Below are positions 1-8,614 of a stretch of DNA of 64,000 nt, one piece after another. The DNA comes from Litoribacillus peritrichatus (GTDB lineage: Bacteria > Pseudomonadota > Gammaproteobacteria > Pseudomonadales > Litoribrevibacteraceae): positions 1,612,001-1,676,000 of the forward strand of contig NZ_BAABBN010000004.1 in assembly GCF_039537985.1 (NCBI RefSeq). Reading direction: 5' to 3'. Position 1 is the stretch's first letter, and each line of letters begins with the position of its first letter. The position numbers and the translations under genes were made by a program. Below the pieces are notes generated by a model. That model made no database searches, had not been told where the DNA came from, and saw only the letters and a program-made list of their open reading frames with translations.

Positions 1-179
1 CGCCTAAGAAACTTCAAGCTGGACTTGATGCTTGGGTCTTTCTTAAAACAGTTAATTTGTATTCGCCGAGCCATTTCTTCCCACTCATAGTAATCAACCA
101 ACTCCTCAAGAATATTCTCAAGCGTCATACCGTGTAACGGATCATGCGACTGAGAGTGATTTTTGTCCGAACCTGACAT
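1..179 (-). CDS. VF530/DUF2132-family DNA-binding protein, 3' end cut off by the window edge
   Basis: The visible 59 codons begin MSGSDKNHSQSHDPLHG and continue with a motif of the form T-L-E-x-I-L-x-E-L-V-D-Y-Y-x-W-E-E-M, then a CFKKDPSIKSSLKFLR stretch. This is the layout of the small VF530 (DUF2132) family, which are short helical proteins of about 70-90 residues thought to bind DNA. The start codon is at 177-179, and translation runs left out of the window. Only the last few residues should be missing, given the family length. It is divergent from the pterin dehydratase gene, with about 75 bases between the two starts. The family call rests on recognition of the PLHG and SSLKFLR motifs. 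The cellular role is not established by anything seen here. Confidence 0.75.
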   Translation of the reverse strand, partial: MSGSDKNHSQSHDPLHGMTLENILEELVDYYEWEEMARRIQINCFKKDPSIKSSLKFLR

Positions 180-255
180 AGAGAACTCCAATTAAACGTC
201 TATTATTAATGCATTCTAACCCATTTACCGATCTATTTGATCATGGAACCGAGAA

Positions 256-627
256 ATGACTGCTTCCAGCTCTGAACCACTTCACCAAAAAACCTGTCAG
301 GCTTGCCAGGCCGGAGCCCCCCAAGTCACCGATCAGGAAGCCGAGACGTTACTTAACACTCTACCTGGCTGGAGCATTATCGACACATCAGGCACCAAAC
401 AACTTATCGGCGTATTTAAGTTTAAAAACTTCGTAGCGGCCTTGGACTTCACCAACAAAGTCGGCGAGGAAGCAGAAAAAGAAAACCATCACCCGGAAAT
501 CAGAACAGAATGGGGTAAAACCACTGTTTTATGGTGGACACACAAAATTCATGGCCTGCACATGAATGATTTCGTTATGGCTGCCAGAACCAGTCAAATC
601 TATCAGCGTTCAACCACGAAAGAATGA
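256..627 (+). CDS. phhB: Pterin-4a-carbinolamine dehydratase
   Basis: This 123-residue cytosolic enzyme should dehydrate 4a-hydroxytetrahydropterin, the product of aromatic amino acid hydroxylases such as phenylalanine hydroxylase, so that the cofactor can be recycled. Family signatures are visible: LPGW near residue 36, the F-K-F-K-x-F-x-x-A-x-x-F segment, the active-site ENHHPEI block around residues 76-82, and W-W-T-H-x-I-x-G-L-H-x-N-D-F near the C-terminus. Length is typical; the first ~25 residues, which include two cysteines (CQACQ), are an extension often seen in Pseudomonas-like homologues. No phenylalanine hydroxylase gene is present in the window. The molybdopterin oxidoreductase begins about 50 bases downstream on the same strand, so the two may be co-transcribed, although no functional link is evident. 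Confidence 0.9.
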   Translation: MTASSSEPLHQKTCQACQAGAPQVTDQEAETLLNTLPGWSIIDTSGTKQLIGVFKFKNFVAALDFTNKVGEEAEKENHHPEIRTEWGKTTVLWWTHKIHGLHMNDFVMAARTSQIYQRSTTKE

Positions 628-676
628 TTTAACATCAAACCATGACAACAATAAAAAAATAACCAAGGATGAGGCG

Positions 677-2884
677 ATGACCCGAAAAACAAGCTATCAC
701 ACCTGCAATCTATGTGAAGCCATGTGCGGCTTGGCAATAGAAACGGATAACGAGCAAATTCTGTCAATCAAAGGTGATAAGCAGGATTCTTTCAGTCGTG
801 GTTACATTTGCCCTAAAGCAACGGCATTGCAAGACATATACGAAGATCCGGAACGCCTGACCAAACCACTGGAACGCACTGAACACGGCTGGACAACCAT
901 AGCGTGGGAAGAAGCTTTTGATAAAGTGGCCGCAAATCTAAAACGAATCCAGACACAATACGGGCAAAATTCAGTAGGAACCTATTTAGGCAACCCTAAT
1001 GTACACAACATGGGAGCACTGCTTTTTGGCCGTGAGTTGTTGCAAACCCTCAATACTAAGAACATGTACTCGGCCACCTCCGTTGATCAACTACCTCACC
1101 ACCTAGTGGCATCCAAGCTTTTCGGTCACATGCTTAAAATGCCCGTTCCCGACATCGATCGAACCGACTTTTTTTTAATGCTTGGCGCCAATCCTGTGGC
1201 CTCCAACGGCAGCATCATGACCAGCCCGGACATTAAAAACCGAATCAAAGCCATTCAGAAACGCGGAGGAAAAATCATTGTCATCGACCCCCGTAAAACA
1301 GAAACGGCCGAAATGGCGAATAAACACCATTTCATAAAGCCCGGCACAGACGCCTTATTGCTGCTCGCAATGATTCATGTAATTTTTGAAAGCAACATCA
1401 TAGACGATCGCTGTAATCACTTGCTCTCCAATGAGCTGGATGCACTAAGAGAAGATGTCATCCCATATTCGCCGGAACGCGTTGCAGATAAAGTAGGCAT
1501 GGACTCCGTTGAAATCCGACGCTTAACCTATGCGTTCAGCGAAGCAAAGAAACCGGTATGTTATGGCAGAATGGGAGCCTCAGTTCAGTCATTTGGCACA
1601 TTAAGCCAATACCTGATCATGGTCTTCAACCTACTGAATGGCCGAGTCGATACCGAAGGCGGAATGATGTTTACCCAACCCGCTGCCGACTTACTTAGCC
1701 ATACCAGCAAAGGCCATTTCGACCGATACCGCTCACGCGTCAGAAACCTACCAGAATTTAACGGGGAGTTTCCGGTTGCGACTCTTGCAGATGAAATCCT
1801 GACGCCCGGCAAAGATCAGATTAAAGCCATGATCTTCGCCGCAGGCAATCCTGTAATATCCACCCCGAATGGCAACAAACTGGATAAGGCACTCCAGGAA
1901 TTGGACTTTGTGGTCTCGATTGACTTTTACCTCAACGAAACCAATCGACATGCAAACATCATCTTACCGCCCGTTTCTCAATTAGAGCGGGATCACTACG
2001 ATTTAATCTTTAATTTACTTTCGGTTCGCAACACCGCCAAATTCTCTCCGGCCCTCTTTAGCGCGCCAAACAACGCCAAGCAAGACTGGGAAATTTACCT
2101 TTCATTGACGGATCGTTTGAAAAGCAAAAAATCACTCAGAGACAAATTGATTCATCGCTTCCATAAAAAATACGGGCCGACAGCGCAACTGGACTTACTG
2201 CTCAGAACCGGCCCCTATGGCAAATTATTAAACCCTTTTTCAGGCTTAACCCTAAAAGCATTAAAGTCCAACCCTCATGGCATAGATTTAGGGCCACTCA
2301 AGCCACAACTGCCAAACGGGCTTCGAACCAAGAACAAACAAATAGAGTTATCCCGCGATTTCTTCATGAAAGATTTAACGCGCCTTGAGAATACGTTCTT
2401 TAAACAACCCCAGGCAGACAAAGAGGACAAGGCCAACTTCACTTTGATTGGAAGGCGACACATCAGAAGTAACAATTCCTGGATGCACAACAGCCGCAGG
2501 CTGGTCAAAGGCAAAAGCCGCTGTACTGTCATGATGCACTCTTCGGATTGTCACGCTCTCAAGCTAAAAGACGGTGAAACTGTAGAGATCACCTCTTCGG
2601 TAGGCAGCATCACCTTACCCATTGAAATCACGGATCAAATAGCCAAAGGCGTCATCAGTATACCTCACGGCTGGGGTCACAATAAAAAAGGCACTCGATG
2701 GTCTACCGCCGAAAAGTACGCTGGTGCCAATGCCAACGACTTAACCGACGACAACATGATTGATCAGTTTTGTGGCACAGCCGTGTTAAATGGCCTTACC
2801 GTTAAGGTTTGTCCGAAGACAAAACCCAACACGTCCCAACAAAAACACCGTGAAGCAGCAGAACCAGAGGCACAGGAAGCCTAA
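677..2884 (+). CDS. Molybdopterin-dependent oxidoreductase (4Fe-4S, bis-MGD family)
   Basis: This 735-residue protein belongs to the DMSO-reductase superfamily of molybdenum/tungsten enzymes. An N-terminal 4Fe-4S site is visible as C10-x2-C13-x3-C17-x27-C45, followed by P-K, the lysine position typical of formate dehydrogenase/nitrate reductase-type members. Conserved cofactor-binding segments follow: GTYLGNP, LGANP, VIDPRKTETA, FIKPGTDALLLLA and a C-terminal molydopterin dinucleotide domain with SIPHGWGHN. No twin-arginine signal is seen, so it is probably cytoplasmic. An in-frame ATG lies upstream at 566 inside the dehydratase gene, but the ATG at 677 follows an AAGGATGAGG ribosome site and leads directly into the Fe-S motif, so it is the better start. 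The substrate is unknown; no electron-transfer subunit is adjacent. A strong hairpin terminator follows. Confidence 0.88.
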   Translation: MTRKTSYHTCNLCEAMCGLAIETDNEQILSIKGDKQDSFSRGYICPKATALQDIYEDPERLTKPLERTEHGWTTIAWEEAFDKVAANLKRIQTQYGQNSVGTYLGNPNVHNMGALLFGRELLQTLNTKNMYSATSVDQLPHHLVASKLFGHMLKMPVPDIDRTDFFLMLGANPVASNGSIMTSPDIKNRIKAIQKRGGKIIVIDPRKTETAEMANKHHFIKPGTDALLLLAMIHVIFESNIIDDRCNHLLSNELDALREDVIPYSPERVADKVGMDSVEIRRLTYAFSEAKKPVCYGRMGASVQSFGTLSQYLIMVFNLLNGRVDTEGGMMFTQPAADLLSHTSKGHFDRYRSRVRNLPEFNGEFPVATLADEILTPGKDQIKAMIFAAGNPVISTPNGNKLDKALQELDFVVSIDFYLNETNRHANIILPPVSQLERDHYDLIFNLLSVRNTAKFSPALFSAPNNAKQDWEIYLSLTDRLKSKKSLRDKLIHRFHKKYGPTAQLDLLLRTGPYGKLLNPFSGLTLKALKSNPHGIDLGPLKPQLPNGLRTKNKQIELSRDFFMKDLTRLENTFFKQPQADKEDKANFTLIGRRHIRSNNSWMHNSRRLVKGKSRCTVMMHSSDCHALKLKDGETVEITSSVGSITLPIEITDQIAKGVISIPHGWGHNKKGTRWSTAEKYAGANANDLTDDNMIDQFCGTAVLNGLTVKVCPKTKPNTSQQKHREAAEPEAQEA

Positions 2885-2913
2885 ATCAACATATTCTGAG
2901 AGAGAAAAAACAG

Positions 2914-2962
2914 AAAAAGCCCATAATTTAAGTGTATGAATGACTTAAGTTATGGGCTTTTT
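2914..2962. terminator. Bidirectional intrinsic terminator
   Basis: A long inverted repeat (AAAAAGCCCATAA..TTAAGT paired with ACTTAAG.TTATGGGCTTTTT) with A and T tracts at its two ends lies between the convergent oxidoreductase and DUF695-like genes, and so can terminate both. Confidence 0.85.
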
Positions 2963-2972
2963 AGCGAAAAGA

Positions 2973-3449
2973 TTACATTATGTCTGTTTTCTCAAACGGT
3001 TTGATATAGTGTTGAGCAAACTTCCATTCTTTGTCTTGCTCCATATGATATTCCATCTCACGAGGGTTGGTTTCTTGTTCAAGAACACTCTTCAGATAGT
3101 CGTCCGCAACATACGGGTCATACACCCTGAGAAACAAGTTATAACAACCATTCCATGTTGATTTTGCTAAAAACAGCGCGTTATTCTCTTCTGTTAGCTT
3201 AGTCACCAAAGCGCCACAAAATTTATCAACGATTTCTTTTTCTTCCGGTGTCGGTTGCCCGGTGGTTAACTGGGCTTCACATTCAATGACAATCGCCAAA
3301 TGCCACCCGAACACTTCTTTATGTTTGAAATGCGCCAAAGCTTTATTTACAGAGCAATACGCAGGCATTTTATGCTCTTCCCACGTCAAACTGCCGTGCT
3401 CTTCTTTGGGAATACTCACATCGTACTGGGTGATTTTTTCATCTGTCAT
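2973..3449 (-). CDS. DUF695-like protein of unknown function
   Basis: This 158-residue soluble, acidic protein has no signal peptide or membrane segment. The central pattern resembles the DUF695 family: N-x-A-L-x-x-F near residue 35, a WHLAIVIECE strand, a spacer ending P-T-P-E-E-K-E, a FLAKSTWNGCYNLFLRVYD segment, and a C-terminal D-K-E-W motif. The family has no well-defined biochemical role. Its start ATG is at 3447-3449 with no strong ribosome site; the upstream gap contains the hairpin that ends the ectoine operon, so it is transcribed from its own promoter. The family assignment is from memory of the motif pattern and is moderately secure. Confidence 0.6.
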   Translation of the reverse strand: MTDEKITQYDVSIPKEEHGSLTWEEHKMPAYCSVNKALAHFKHKEVFGWHLAIVIECEAQLTTGQPTPEEKEIVDKFCGALVTKLTEENNALFLAKSTWNGCYNLFLRVYDPYVADDYLKSVLEQETNPREMEYHMEQDKEWKFAQHYIKPFEKTDIM

Positions 3450-3508
3450 GGTTTGTTCACTATAAAAGATTGATCAACAGGTGCGCGATTATAACGGAAG
3501 ACAAAACA

Positions 3509-3537
3509 TCTGGCATCAGTAATATCCTGATGCCAGA
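3509..3537 (-). terminator. Intrinsic terminator at the end of the ectoine operon
   Basis: TCTGGCATCAG and CTGATGCCAGA form an 11-bp perfect stem with a 7-base loop. Read on the minus strand it is followed by TGTTTTGTC, a moderate T tract, 45 bases after the stop of the last operon gene. Confidence 0.7.
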
Positions 3538-3581
3538 CTCTTGAAAGGGTCGACCAATGCACTTTAGAAAGGAGGGATTAA

Positions 3582-4487
3582 TTAAGCCGTAAGTTTCTGA
3601 AACTCTTCATGATCATACAGAGGTTTTAGTGCCTCATCCGACATCAGATAAGCTTTATAAGAATCCGACTGTTTTAACGCTTCACCAAGATACTGAATGG
3701 CTTCATCGTAGAGACCAAGCGCCGTATAAGAACACGCCAACTGATAAAAAGCATGGCTGTTATGTGAGTCTATGCTTAACGCTTGGCGACACAGGTTTGC
3801 AGCCCATTGAGGCTCGCCAATTTCAAGAACCGCATCCGCTTTATAAGTCAAAGCTTCACAGTCTCCTGGCTTCAGTTTCAAAATCTGATCATAAACCAGA
3901 ATTTTGTTCTGGTGGTTATTTTCCTGACCAGCACGCAACCATAGAGATTGTATTTCCTGAGTCAGCTCAATTTCTTCTTTATTCTGCCTGATATGACGTG
4001 TCTTCTGAGTTAACTGCTTTTCAATATGAGATAAACGTCCTTCATATTCTTTGACCAATTTAGCAATTTCTTCATCCGCCAACGAATGAACACGGTCTTT
4101 AATGTCCCGGATGGAATTCCACCCTACCACCACCAAAATGGAACTCGCCGCTGCAATCAAATAAAAGAAGTAAGTCACCGTATCTGTGGCATAGGTAACG
4201 CCCCGGTCAATCGAATTAATTTGTCTGTCGACAATCTGTTGGATCAACTCTGCTTTCTGAGCGCCGAGATCAACACGCAGCTGCTTGATTTCATCCAACA
4301 CATAACGCTCGATAAAAGGCGTATACAACGGCTTCTCCAAAGCGTTAACACGCTCCAGTACTTGCTCTTTCTCTATTTTCACGTCAGGTTCTTTTTCCTG
4401 CACCGCTTTATCCTGCACTTCAGCAGATACAGCCCATCCCGTGACAGAGAAAGAGACAAACAGAACAAACGCTAAGATGCGAGACAT
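3582..4487 (-). CDS. Membrane-anchored TPR protein at the end of the ectoine operon
   Basis: This 301-residue protein has an N-terminal signal-like hydrophobic segment (residues 3-22, ending ..GWAVSA), a charged region to about 100, one clear transmembrane helix (~104-124, TYFFYLIAAASSILVVV), a coiled-coil-like stretch (~135-185) and two to three TPR-like helical pairs (~188-285), where LKPGDCEAL and LGLYDEAIQYLGEAL are typical repeat sequences. The topology suggests a TPR domain held at the inner membrane. Its ATG lies inside the last codons of the aspartate kinase gene (16-base overlap), which points to translational coupling and membership of the ect operon. No function is known. A role linked to osmotic or cell-envelope stress is inference from position only. 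Confidence 0.75.
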   Translation of the reverse strand: MSRILAFVLFVSFSVTGWAVSAEVQDKAVQEKEPDVKIEKEQVLERVNALEKPLYTPFIERYVLDEIKQLRVDLGAQKAELIQQIVDRQINSIDRGVTYATDTVTYFFYLIAAASSILVVVGWNSIRDIKDRVHSLADEEIAKLVKEYEGRLSHIEKQLTQKTRHIRQNKEEIELTQEIQSLWLRAGQENNHQNKILVYDQILKLKPGDCEALTYKADAVLEIGEPQWAANLCRQALSIDSHNSHAFYQLACSYTALGLYDEAIQYLGEALKQSDSYKAYLMSDEALKPLYDHEEFQKLTA

Positions 4488-5911
4488 ATAGCGCGCCCAT
4501 GATCGTGAATTTCAACTAAACGACTGTGCAATGCCTGAATGGATTCATCGTAGTCCGACTCATTCAGAATGAACTGCATGTCCACTTGTCTCATGGATTG
4601 ATGCATCGCCAACACAGAAATATTCTTTTCAGCCAGCGCATTAACGGCTTGCGCCAAAATACCTGGTACTTGCATGTCACTGCCGATAGCAGAAACGATC
4701 GCAATCTTACGGAAGTTAACTTCAGCATCAGCAAAGCTTTCTTCCAGCACTTTCACAATACGCTTAATGGTCTTCAAGTTGGTCGACACATAATGTGAAA
4801 CAGTATTCGCATTGATGTCTTTAGCAACAACATTCACCTTGAAGCGATCAATGGTGGCCAAAATAGTCGAATCATACTTGCTGATGTTACCTGCCATGTC
4901 CTGATCAAAAACTTCGATCCCGTACACGCCCTTACAGCCGGCAATAATTTCAACTCTAGGAACATCACTCACGTAGTCACTGGTGATTAAAGTACCTGTG
5001 TGTTCCGGCTCAAAGGTATTTTTTACCCTTAACGGAATATTGCTTTGACGAAGCCCCTTCGCGGCCTTCGGGTGAATCGCTTCCATACCAAGATTGGCCA
5101 GTTGATCCGCTACGTCATAGTTTGTTCGGCCAATGGGCACAGCTTTACGAACCCCGACCAACCTTGGGTCAGCACTGCTAAGGTGAAATTCTTTATGAAT
5201 AATGGCTTCAGCGGCCTGCGTAACAACCGCAATCCGGCTGAAGGTCATCTCACTGTAGCCTCGGTCAAAGGTAGACATCAACCCAGTGTCGGTATGAGCA
5301 TAGCCAGTAACAATCGGCAATTCATTTTGAATATCAATATCAGCAAACGCCTTTTCAATGTGCTCATCAAGACTGAATTGCTGTTCCAGCTTCCACCCCG
5401 TCAGATCTACAAAACGGGTATTGAATCCATCAGACTCCAGCAACTTTGCCATATTCCAGGCGCTGTGTGCCTCACCAAGACTTGCCAGCATTTCACGAAC
5501 CGCAATCAAGTGCTGATCCAAGGAAAAATGCCCATGCTGACATAAAGACTGAAGGTTGGTCAGGCAATCTTTAACATCGTCAATCCGGCGCTCGATGAAT
5601 TGATCCGCTTCCTTACCCAAAGCACGATCAATGAACAAATCCTGATTGATGGCCAAAAACTGGTATTTCAGTTTTTCAATTTCATCTTCCCAGTTGCTGT
5701 CATTAACACTGTCTGAGAACAAGGCATAAATGCCAGGTTGGCCAGTTTTTTTATGTTCCAGTAACTTATCCGTTATGCCGCCATAGGCCGACACAACAAA
5801 CACACGACCATAAGGCGAGTTGCCATCATGCTTCTTAATAATATTATCTCGAACAGACTGGTAATCACTCATTGAAGTGCCACCAATCTTTTCAACACTA
5901 TGATTCTTCAT
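4472..5911 (-). CDS. ask: Ectoine-pathway aspartate kinase (Ask_Ect)
   Basis: This 479-residue aspartokinase phosphorylates L-aspartate, the first step towards L-aspartate semialdehyde, which EctB uses. Visible features are the N-terminal KIGGTSMSDY kinase motif, VVSAYGGITDKLL, the SSADPRLV loop, and two C-terminal ACT-like regulatory segments around KVNVVAKDINANTVSHYV and KIAIVSAIGSDMQVPGIL. Its sequence type and position match the specialised Ask_Ect isoenzyme of ectoine producers, known to be less feedback-inhibited than housekeeping aspartokinases. An in-frame ATG lies 33 bases upstream (5944) inside the preceding gene, but the ATG at 5911 is preceded by GAAAGGATCGGA, so it is preferred. 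It starts 10 bases after the zinc-finger gene and overlaps the TPR gene at its end. Confidence 0.92.
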   Translation of the reverse strand: MKNHSVEKIGGTSMSDYQSVRDNIIKKHDGNSPYGRVFVVSAYGGITDKLLEHKKTGQPGIYALFSDSVNDSNWEDEIEKLKYQFLAINQDLFIDRALGKEADQFIERRIDDVKDCLTNLQSLCQHGHFSLDQHLIAVREMLASLGEAHSAWNMAKLLESDGFNTRFVDLTGWKLEQQFSLDEHIEKAFADIDIQNELPIVTGYAHTDTGLMSTFDRGYSEMTFSRIAVVTQAAEAIIHKEFHLSSADPRLVGVRKAVPIGRTNYDVADQLANLGMEAIHPKAAKGLRQSNIPLRVKNTFEPEHTGTLITSDYVSDVPRVEIIAGCKGVYGIEVFDQDMAGNISKYDSTILATIDRFKVNVVAKDINANTVSHYVSTNLKTIKRIVKVLEESFADAEVNFRKIAIVSAIGSDMQVPGILAQAVNALAEKNISVLAMHQSMRQVDMQFILNESDYDESIQALHSRLVEIHDHGRAICLAS

Positions 5912-5921
5912 TCCGATCCTT

Positions 5922-6254
5922 TCATCTTTGAATACAATTCTCACAGCTTCGATTTGCAGGAGCCGATTTTAGCTTTTCAAACTCAATGGCTTCACCACAC
6001 GCCTCACAACGTCCGCCGAAATCGGTATCCAGCCAAGCTAATGTCTTGGTTAAGTCCAGAATTTCACGCTGAGCGTTATCAATTACCTGCTGCTCAATAC
6101 TGGAAAGCTCTTTGGCTGGCACAATAGGCCAGCCATCATCTGCATTCGATTCGCTTGCTGTTTTAACGTTTTCTTTGATTAACTCATTGAGTAACTCAAC
6201 TCTGAACTGAATCACTTCTTTAAGCTCTTCCACCTGAGTGGCTGTCATAATCAT
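5922..6254 (-). CDS. DksA/TraR-type C4 zinc-finger protein inside the ectoine operon
   Basis: This 110-residue protein has a helical N-terminal part and a C-terminal zinc finger, C-E-A-C then 17 residues and C-E-N-C, in the arrangement of the DksA/TraR family. Members bind in the secondary channel of RNA polymerase and modulate transcription, often together with ppGpp. It is shorter than DksA (about 150) and closer to the TraR/YbiI size class. The sequence AAGGTGACGTAAC precedes the ATG at 6254; a second in-frame ATG at 6248 is possible. It lies 47 bases after ectC and 10 bases before ask, on the same strand, so it is co-transcribed with the ectoine genes. This is not part of the usual ectABC-ask set. 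An autoregulatory or stress-linked role is inference. Confidence 0.85.
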   Translation of the reverse strand: MIMTATQVEELKEVIQFRVELLNELIKENVKTASESNADDGWPIVPAKELSSIEQQVIDNAQREILDLTKTLAWLDTDFGGRCEACGEAIEFEKLKSAPANRSCENCIQR

Positions 6255-6301
6255 GTTACGTCACCTTTATGTTCAAAATAGCAAACAAAAAAGACGAGCA
6301 A

Positions 6302-6703
6302 TCAGTCAATGGCGTCAGCTGTGAGTTCGTATGCACCATCTTTATTATGAACTTCCTTCCCGTTTAAAGGAGGATTAAACACACAAGCCATTTTCATTTC
6401 AGATCGAGCCCGTAAGATGTGTTTATCATTCTTATCAAGAATGTAAATTGTCCCAGGGCTAATAGGATAGACCTGACCATCCTCTAACGACTCTACCTCT
6501 CCTTCGCCGGACATACAAAACACTGATTCCAAATGATTCTGATAATGCATTTGAAATTCAGCGTCTTTATAAATCGTGGTGACATGGAAAGAAAAACCCA
6601 TTTTATCTTCTTTTAGCAGAAGACGCGTACTGTCCCAGTTGCCTTTAGGGTCTTTAATAAAGCGATTGGATTGCTCTGCATCCTGTAACTGTCTAACTAT
6701 CAT
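6302..6703 (-). CDS. ectC: L-ectoine synthase
   Basis: This 133-residue cupin enzyme cyclises N-gamma-acetyl-2,4-diaminobutyrate to ectoine. It begins MIVRQLQDAEQSNRFI and carries the family block H-Y-Q-N-H-L-E59-S-V-F-C-M-S-G-E-G-E. The metal-binding positions known in EctC (Glu, Tyr, His) correspond to E59, Y87 and H95 here. Length is the family norm (~130). The start is preceded by GGAAATAGG. It is the third gene of the ectABC order, 48 bases after ectB, and supplies the final step of the compatible-solute pathway in the cytosol. Confidence 0.97.
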   Translation of the reverse strand: MIVRQLQDAEQSNRFIKDPKGNWDSTRLLLKEDKMGFSFHVTTIYKDAEFQMHYQNHLESVFCMSGEGEVESLEDGQVYPISPGTIYILDKNDKHILRARSEMKMACVFNPPLNGKEVHNKDGAYELTADAID

Positions 6704-6751
6704 AACCTATTTCCAGCGAGTTGATTAAGTAAAGAAGATTTAAAACACCCA

Positions 6752-8059
6752 TTAACTGATTAAACGAAGATCTTCAAAGTAGTCATTTTCTTCAGGCATC
6801 TCATCTTCACCCTGACAAACCTCTTTGATCGCCTTCTCAACAATATCCAGGCCCTTCGCTAAACTGGCGTTTGAAATCGTCAATGGACACAAGAATTTAA
6901 TCACCTGATCATCACAACCACTGGTTTCAATGATAAGATTCTGCTGAAAACACTTCTTAGTTACTTTCTCGGCAAATTCACCACTGATGCAGTTGATGCC
7001 CTGAAACATACCACGACCCCTGGTGGTAAAGTTTCCTTCGCCGTATTCACTGACAATTGATTCCAGGCGCTGCGAGATATAGCGACCCTTTTCTTTCACA
7101 GACTCTGCGAACTTGTCGTCTGACCAGTATTCATCAATAGTCGCTTTAGCGGTTACAAACGCGAGGTTATTACCACGGAAAGTGCCATTATGCTCACCTG
7201 GCCGCCATAAATCGTGCTCCGGCTTAAACAACACAACCGCAAAAGGCAAACCGTAACCACTTAGAGACTTAGATAAGGTTACGATATCCGGATAAATACC
7301 CACCTCCTCAAAACTAAAGAAAGCGCCTGTCCGGCCACACCCTGCCTGAATATCATCAACAATCAACAATACGCCATGCTTTTTACAAATCACGTCGAGA
7401 TTTCTTAACCAATCAAACGAAGCTGCATTGATACCACCTTCACCCTGCACGGTTTCCACAATCACCGCTGCTGGCGTATCAATACCACTGCTTGAATCAG
7501 ACAAGACCTTGTCTAGGTATTCTGTGGTATCAATTTCAGTCCCCAGATAACCATCAAACGGCATTCGGCTGGAACCATTCAAACTCACGCCCGCTGCGCC
7601 TCTATGGTGAGAATTACCTGTTGCCGCCAGTGAGCCAAGACTCACACCATGAAAACCATTCGTGAACGAAATAATATTCTCACGACCGGTGATATTACGA
7701 GCCAGTTTCATAGCCGCTTCAACCGAGTTAGTTCCCGTCGGCCCGGTAAACTGCATAACGTATTCCAAACCGCGAGGCCTGAGGATTTTCTCATCGAACG
7801 CCTCAAGAAACTCACCTTTTGCTTTGGTATGTAAATCAAGTCCATGACTGATGCCGTCATTCGCAATATATTCCAAGAGAGGCTTCTTGAGTCGGTCATT
7901 ATTGTGACCATAATTCAACGTACCCGCACCCGCCAAGAAGTCGAGATACTCGGTGCCGTCTTCATCATACAAAAACTCACCTTTTGCCCGGTTGAATACT
8001 CGCGGGAACGAACGCGCATAACTTTGTACTTCTGATTCAATCTCGTCGAAAATTTTCAT
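6752..8059 (-). CDS. ectB: L-2,4-diaminobutyrate-2-oxoglutarate transaminase
   Basis: This 435-residue class III aminotransferase uses PLP to convert L-aspartate semialdehyde to 2,4-diaminobutyrate with glutamate as amino donor. Visible motifs are FLAGAGTLNYGHNN, FTGPTGTNSVEAAMKLAR, IVDDIQAGCGRTG with the PLP-ring aspartate, and DIVTLSKSLSGYGLP with the Schiff-base lysine. The reading frame continues upstream to an ATG at 8089, which would add ten residues, but the ATG at 8059 has AGGAATTTAAC in front and the conserved MKIFDEIESEVQSYARSFP start. It lies 33 bases after ectA in the operon. Confidence 0.97.
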   Translation of the reverse strand: MKIFDEIESEVQSYARSFPRVFNRAKGEFLYDEDGTEYLDFLAGAGTLNYGHNNDRLKKPLLEYIANDGISHGLDLHTKAKGEFLEAFDEKILRPRGLEYVMQFTGPTGTNSVEAAMKLARNITGRENIISFTNGFHGVSLGSLAATGNSHHRGAAGVSLNGSSRMPFDGYLGTEIDTTEYLDKVLSDSSSGIDTPAAVIVETVQGEGGINAASFDWLRNLDVICKKHGVLLIVDDIQAGCGRTGAFFSFEEVGIYPDIVTLSKSLSGYGLPFAVVLFKPEHDLWRPGEHNGTFRGNNLAFVTAKATIDEYWSDDKFAESVKEKGRYISQRLESIVSEYGEGNFTTRGRGMFQGINCISGEFAEKVTKKCFQQNLIIETSGCDDQVIKFLCPLTISNASLAKGLDIVEKAIKEVCQGEDEMPEENDYFEDLRLIS

Positions 8060-8092
8060 TGTTAAATTCCTGTGATTTTTTATGTGCAATAA

Positions 8093-8614
8093 TTATTGGT
8101 TGATGAGTGAAGCGACTTTAAATTGATCAAACGGGCCAATCCGCACCAAATATTCAGTGTCATGCAGATCATCAAGATGACGATCTCGATCAAATAAAAC
8201 TGACTTATCCAACTCCGCCTCAAGTTTGTTCGCTAAGCTTTGGAACAGCGACCAAGATCCAACATTAGACGCAGTGATCGACGTTTCCAGATAGTTCACG
8301 TGATGGCATCCGGGCCGCTGTAAAATCTCAGCGATCATTTTCCGCGCCAACCCCTTTCCTCTTGCCTGATCATCAACTGCAACCTGCCAAATAAACAACG
8401 TATCCGGACGCTCTGGTATTACATAACCCGACACAAAACCAACCAGTTGTGACTGATAAAGCGCAGCAACCGAAGTTTTTGAAAAATGATGTGTTTGCAG
8501 AAGATTGCAATACATTGAATTGGCATCGAGCGGAGGGCATCGACTGATGAGACGATGAACCAAAGAGCCCAGACCGGCTTGTGGTTCCTTAAGAATTACC
8601 TTATCAACATTCAT
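8093..8614 (-). CDS. ectA: L-2,4-diaminobutyrate acetyltransferase
   Basis: This 173-residue GNAT-family enzyme transfers acetyl from acetyl-CoA to the gamma-amino group of diaminobutyrate. It is the second chemical step and the first gene of the operon. The acetyl-CoA-binding segment is visible as W-Q-V-A-V-D-D-Q-A-R-G-K-G-L-A-R-K-M, preceded by GFVSGYVIPERPDTLF and followed by LETSITASNVGSWSLFQSLA, all characteristic of EctA. Start ATG at 8614 has only a weak GAAG ribosome site. A palindrome that looks like the EctR operator lies 14 bases upstream. Confidence 0.96.
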   Translation of the reverse strand: MNVDKVILKEPQAGLGSLVHRLISRCPPLDANSMYCNLLQTHHFSKTSVAALYQSQLVGFVSGYVIPERPDTLFIWQVAVDDQARGKGLARKMIAEILQRPGCHHVNYLETSITASNVGSWSLFQSLANKLEAELDKSVLFDRDRHLDDLHDTEYLVRIGPFDQFKVASLINQ

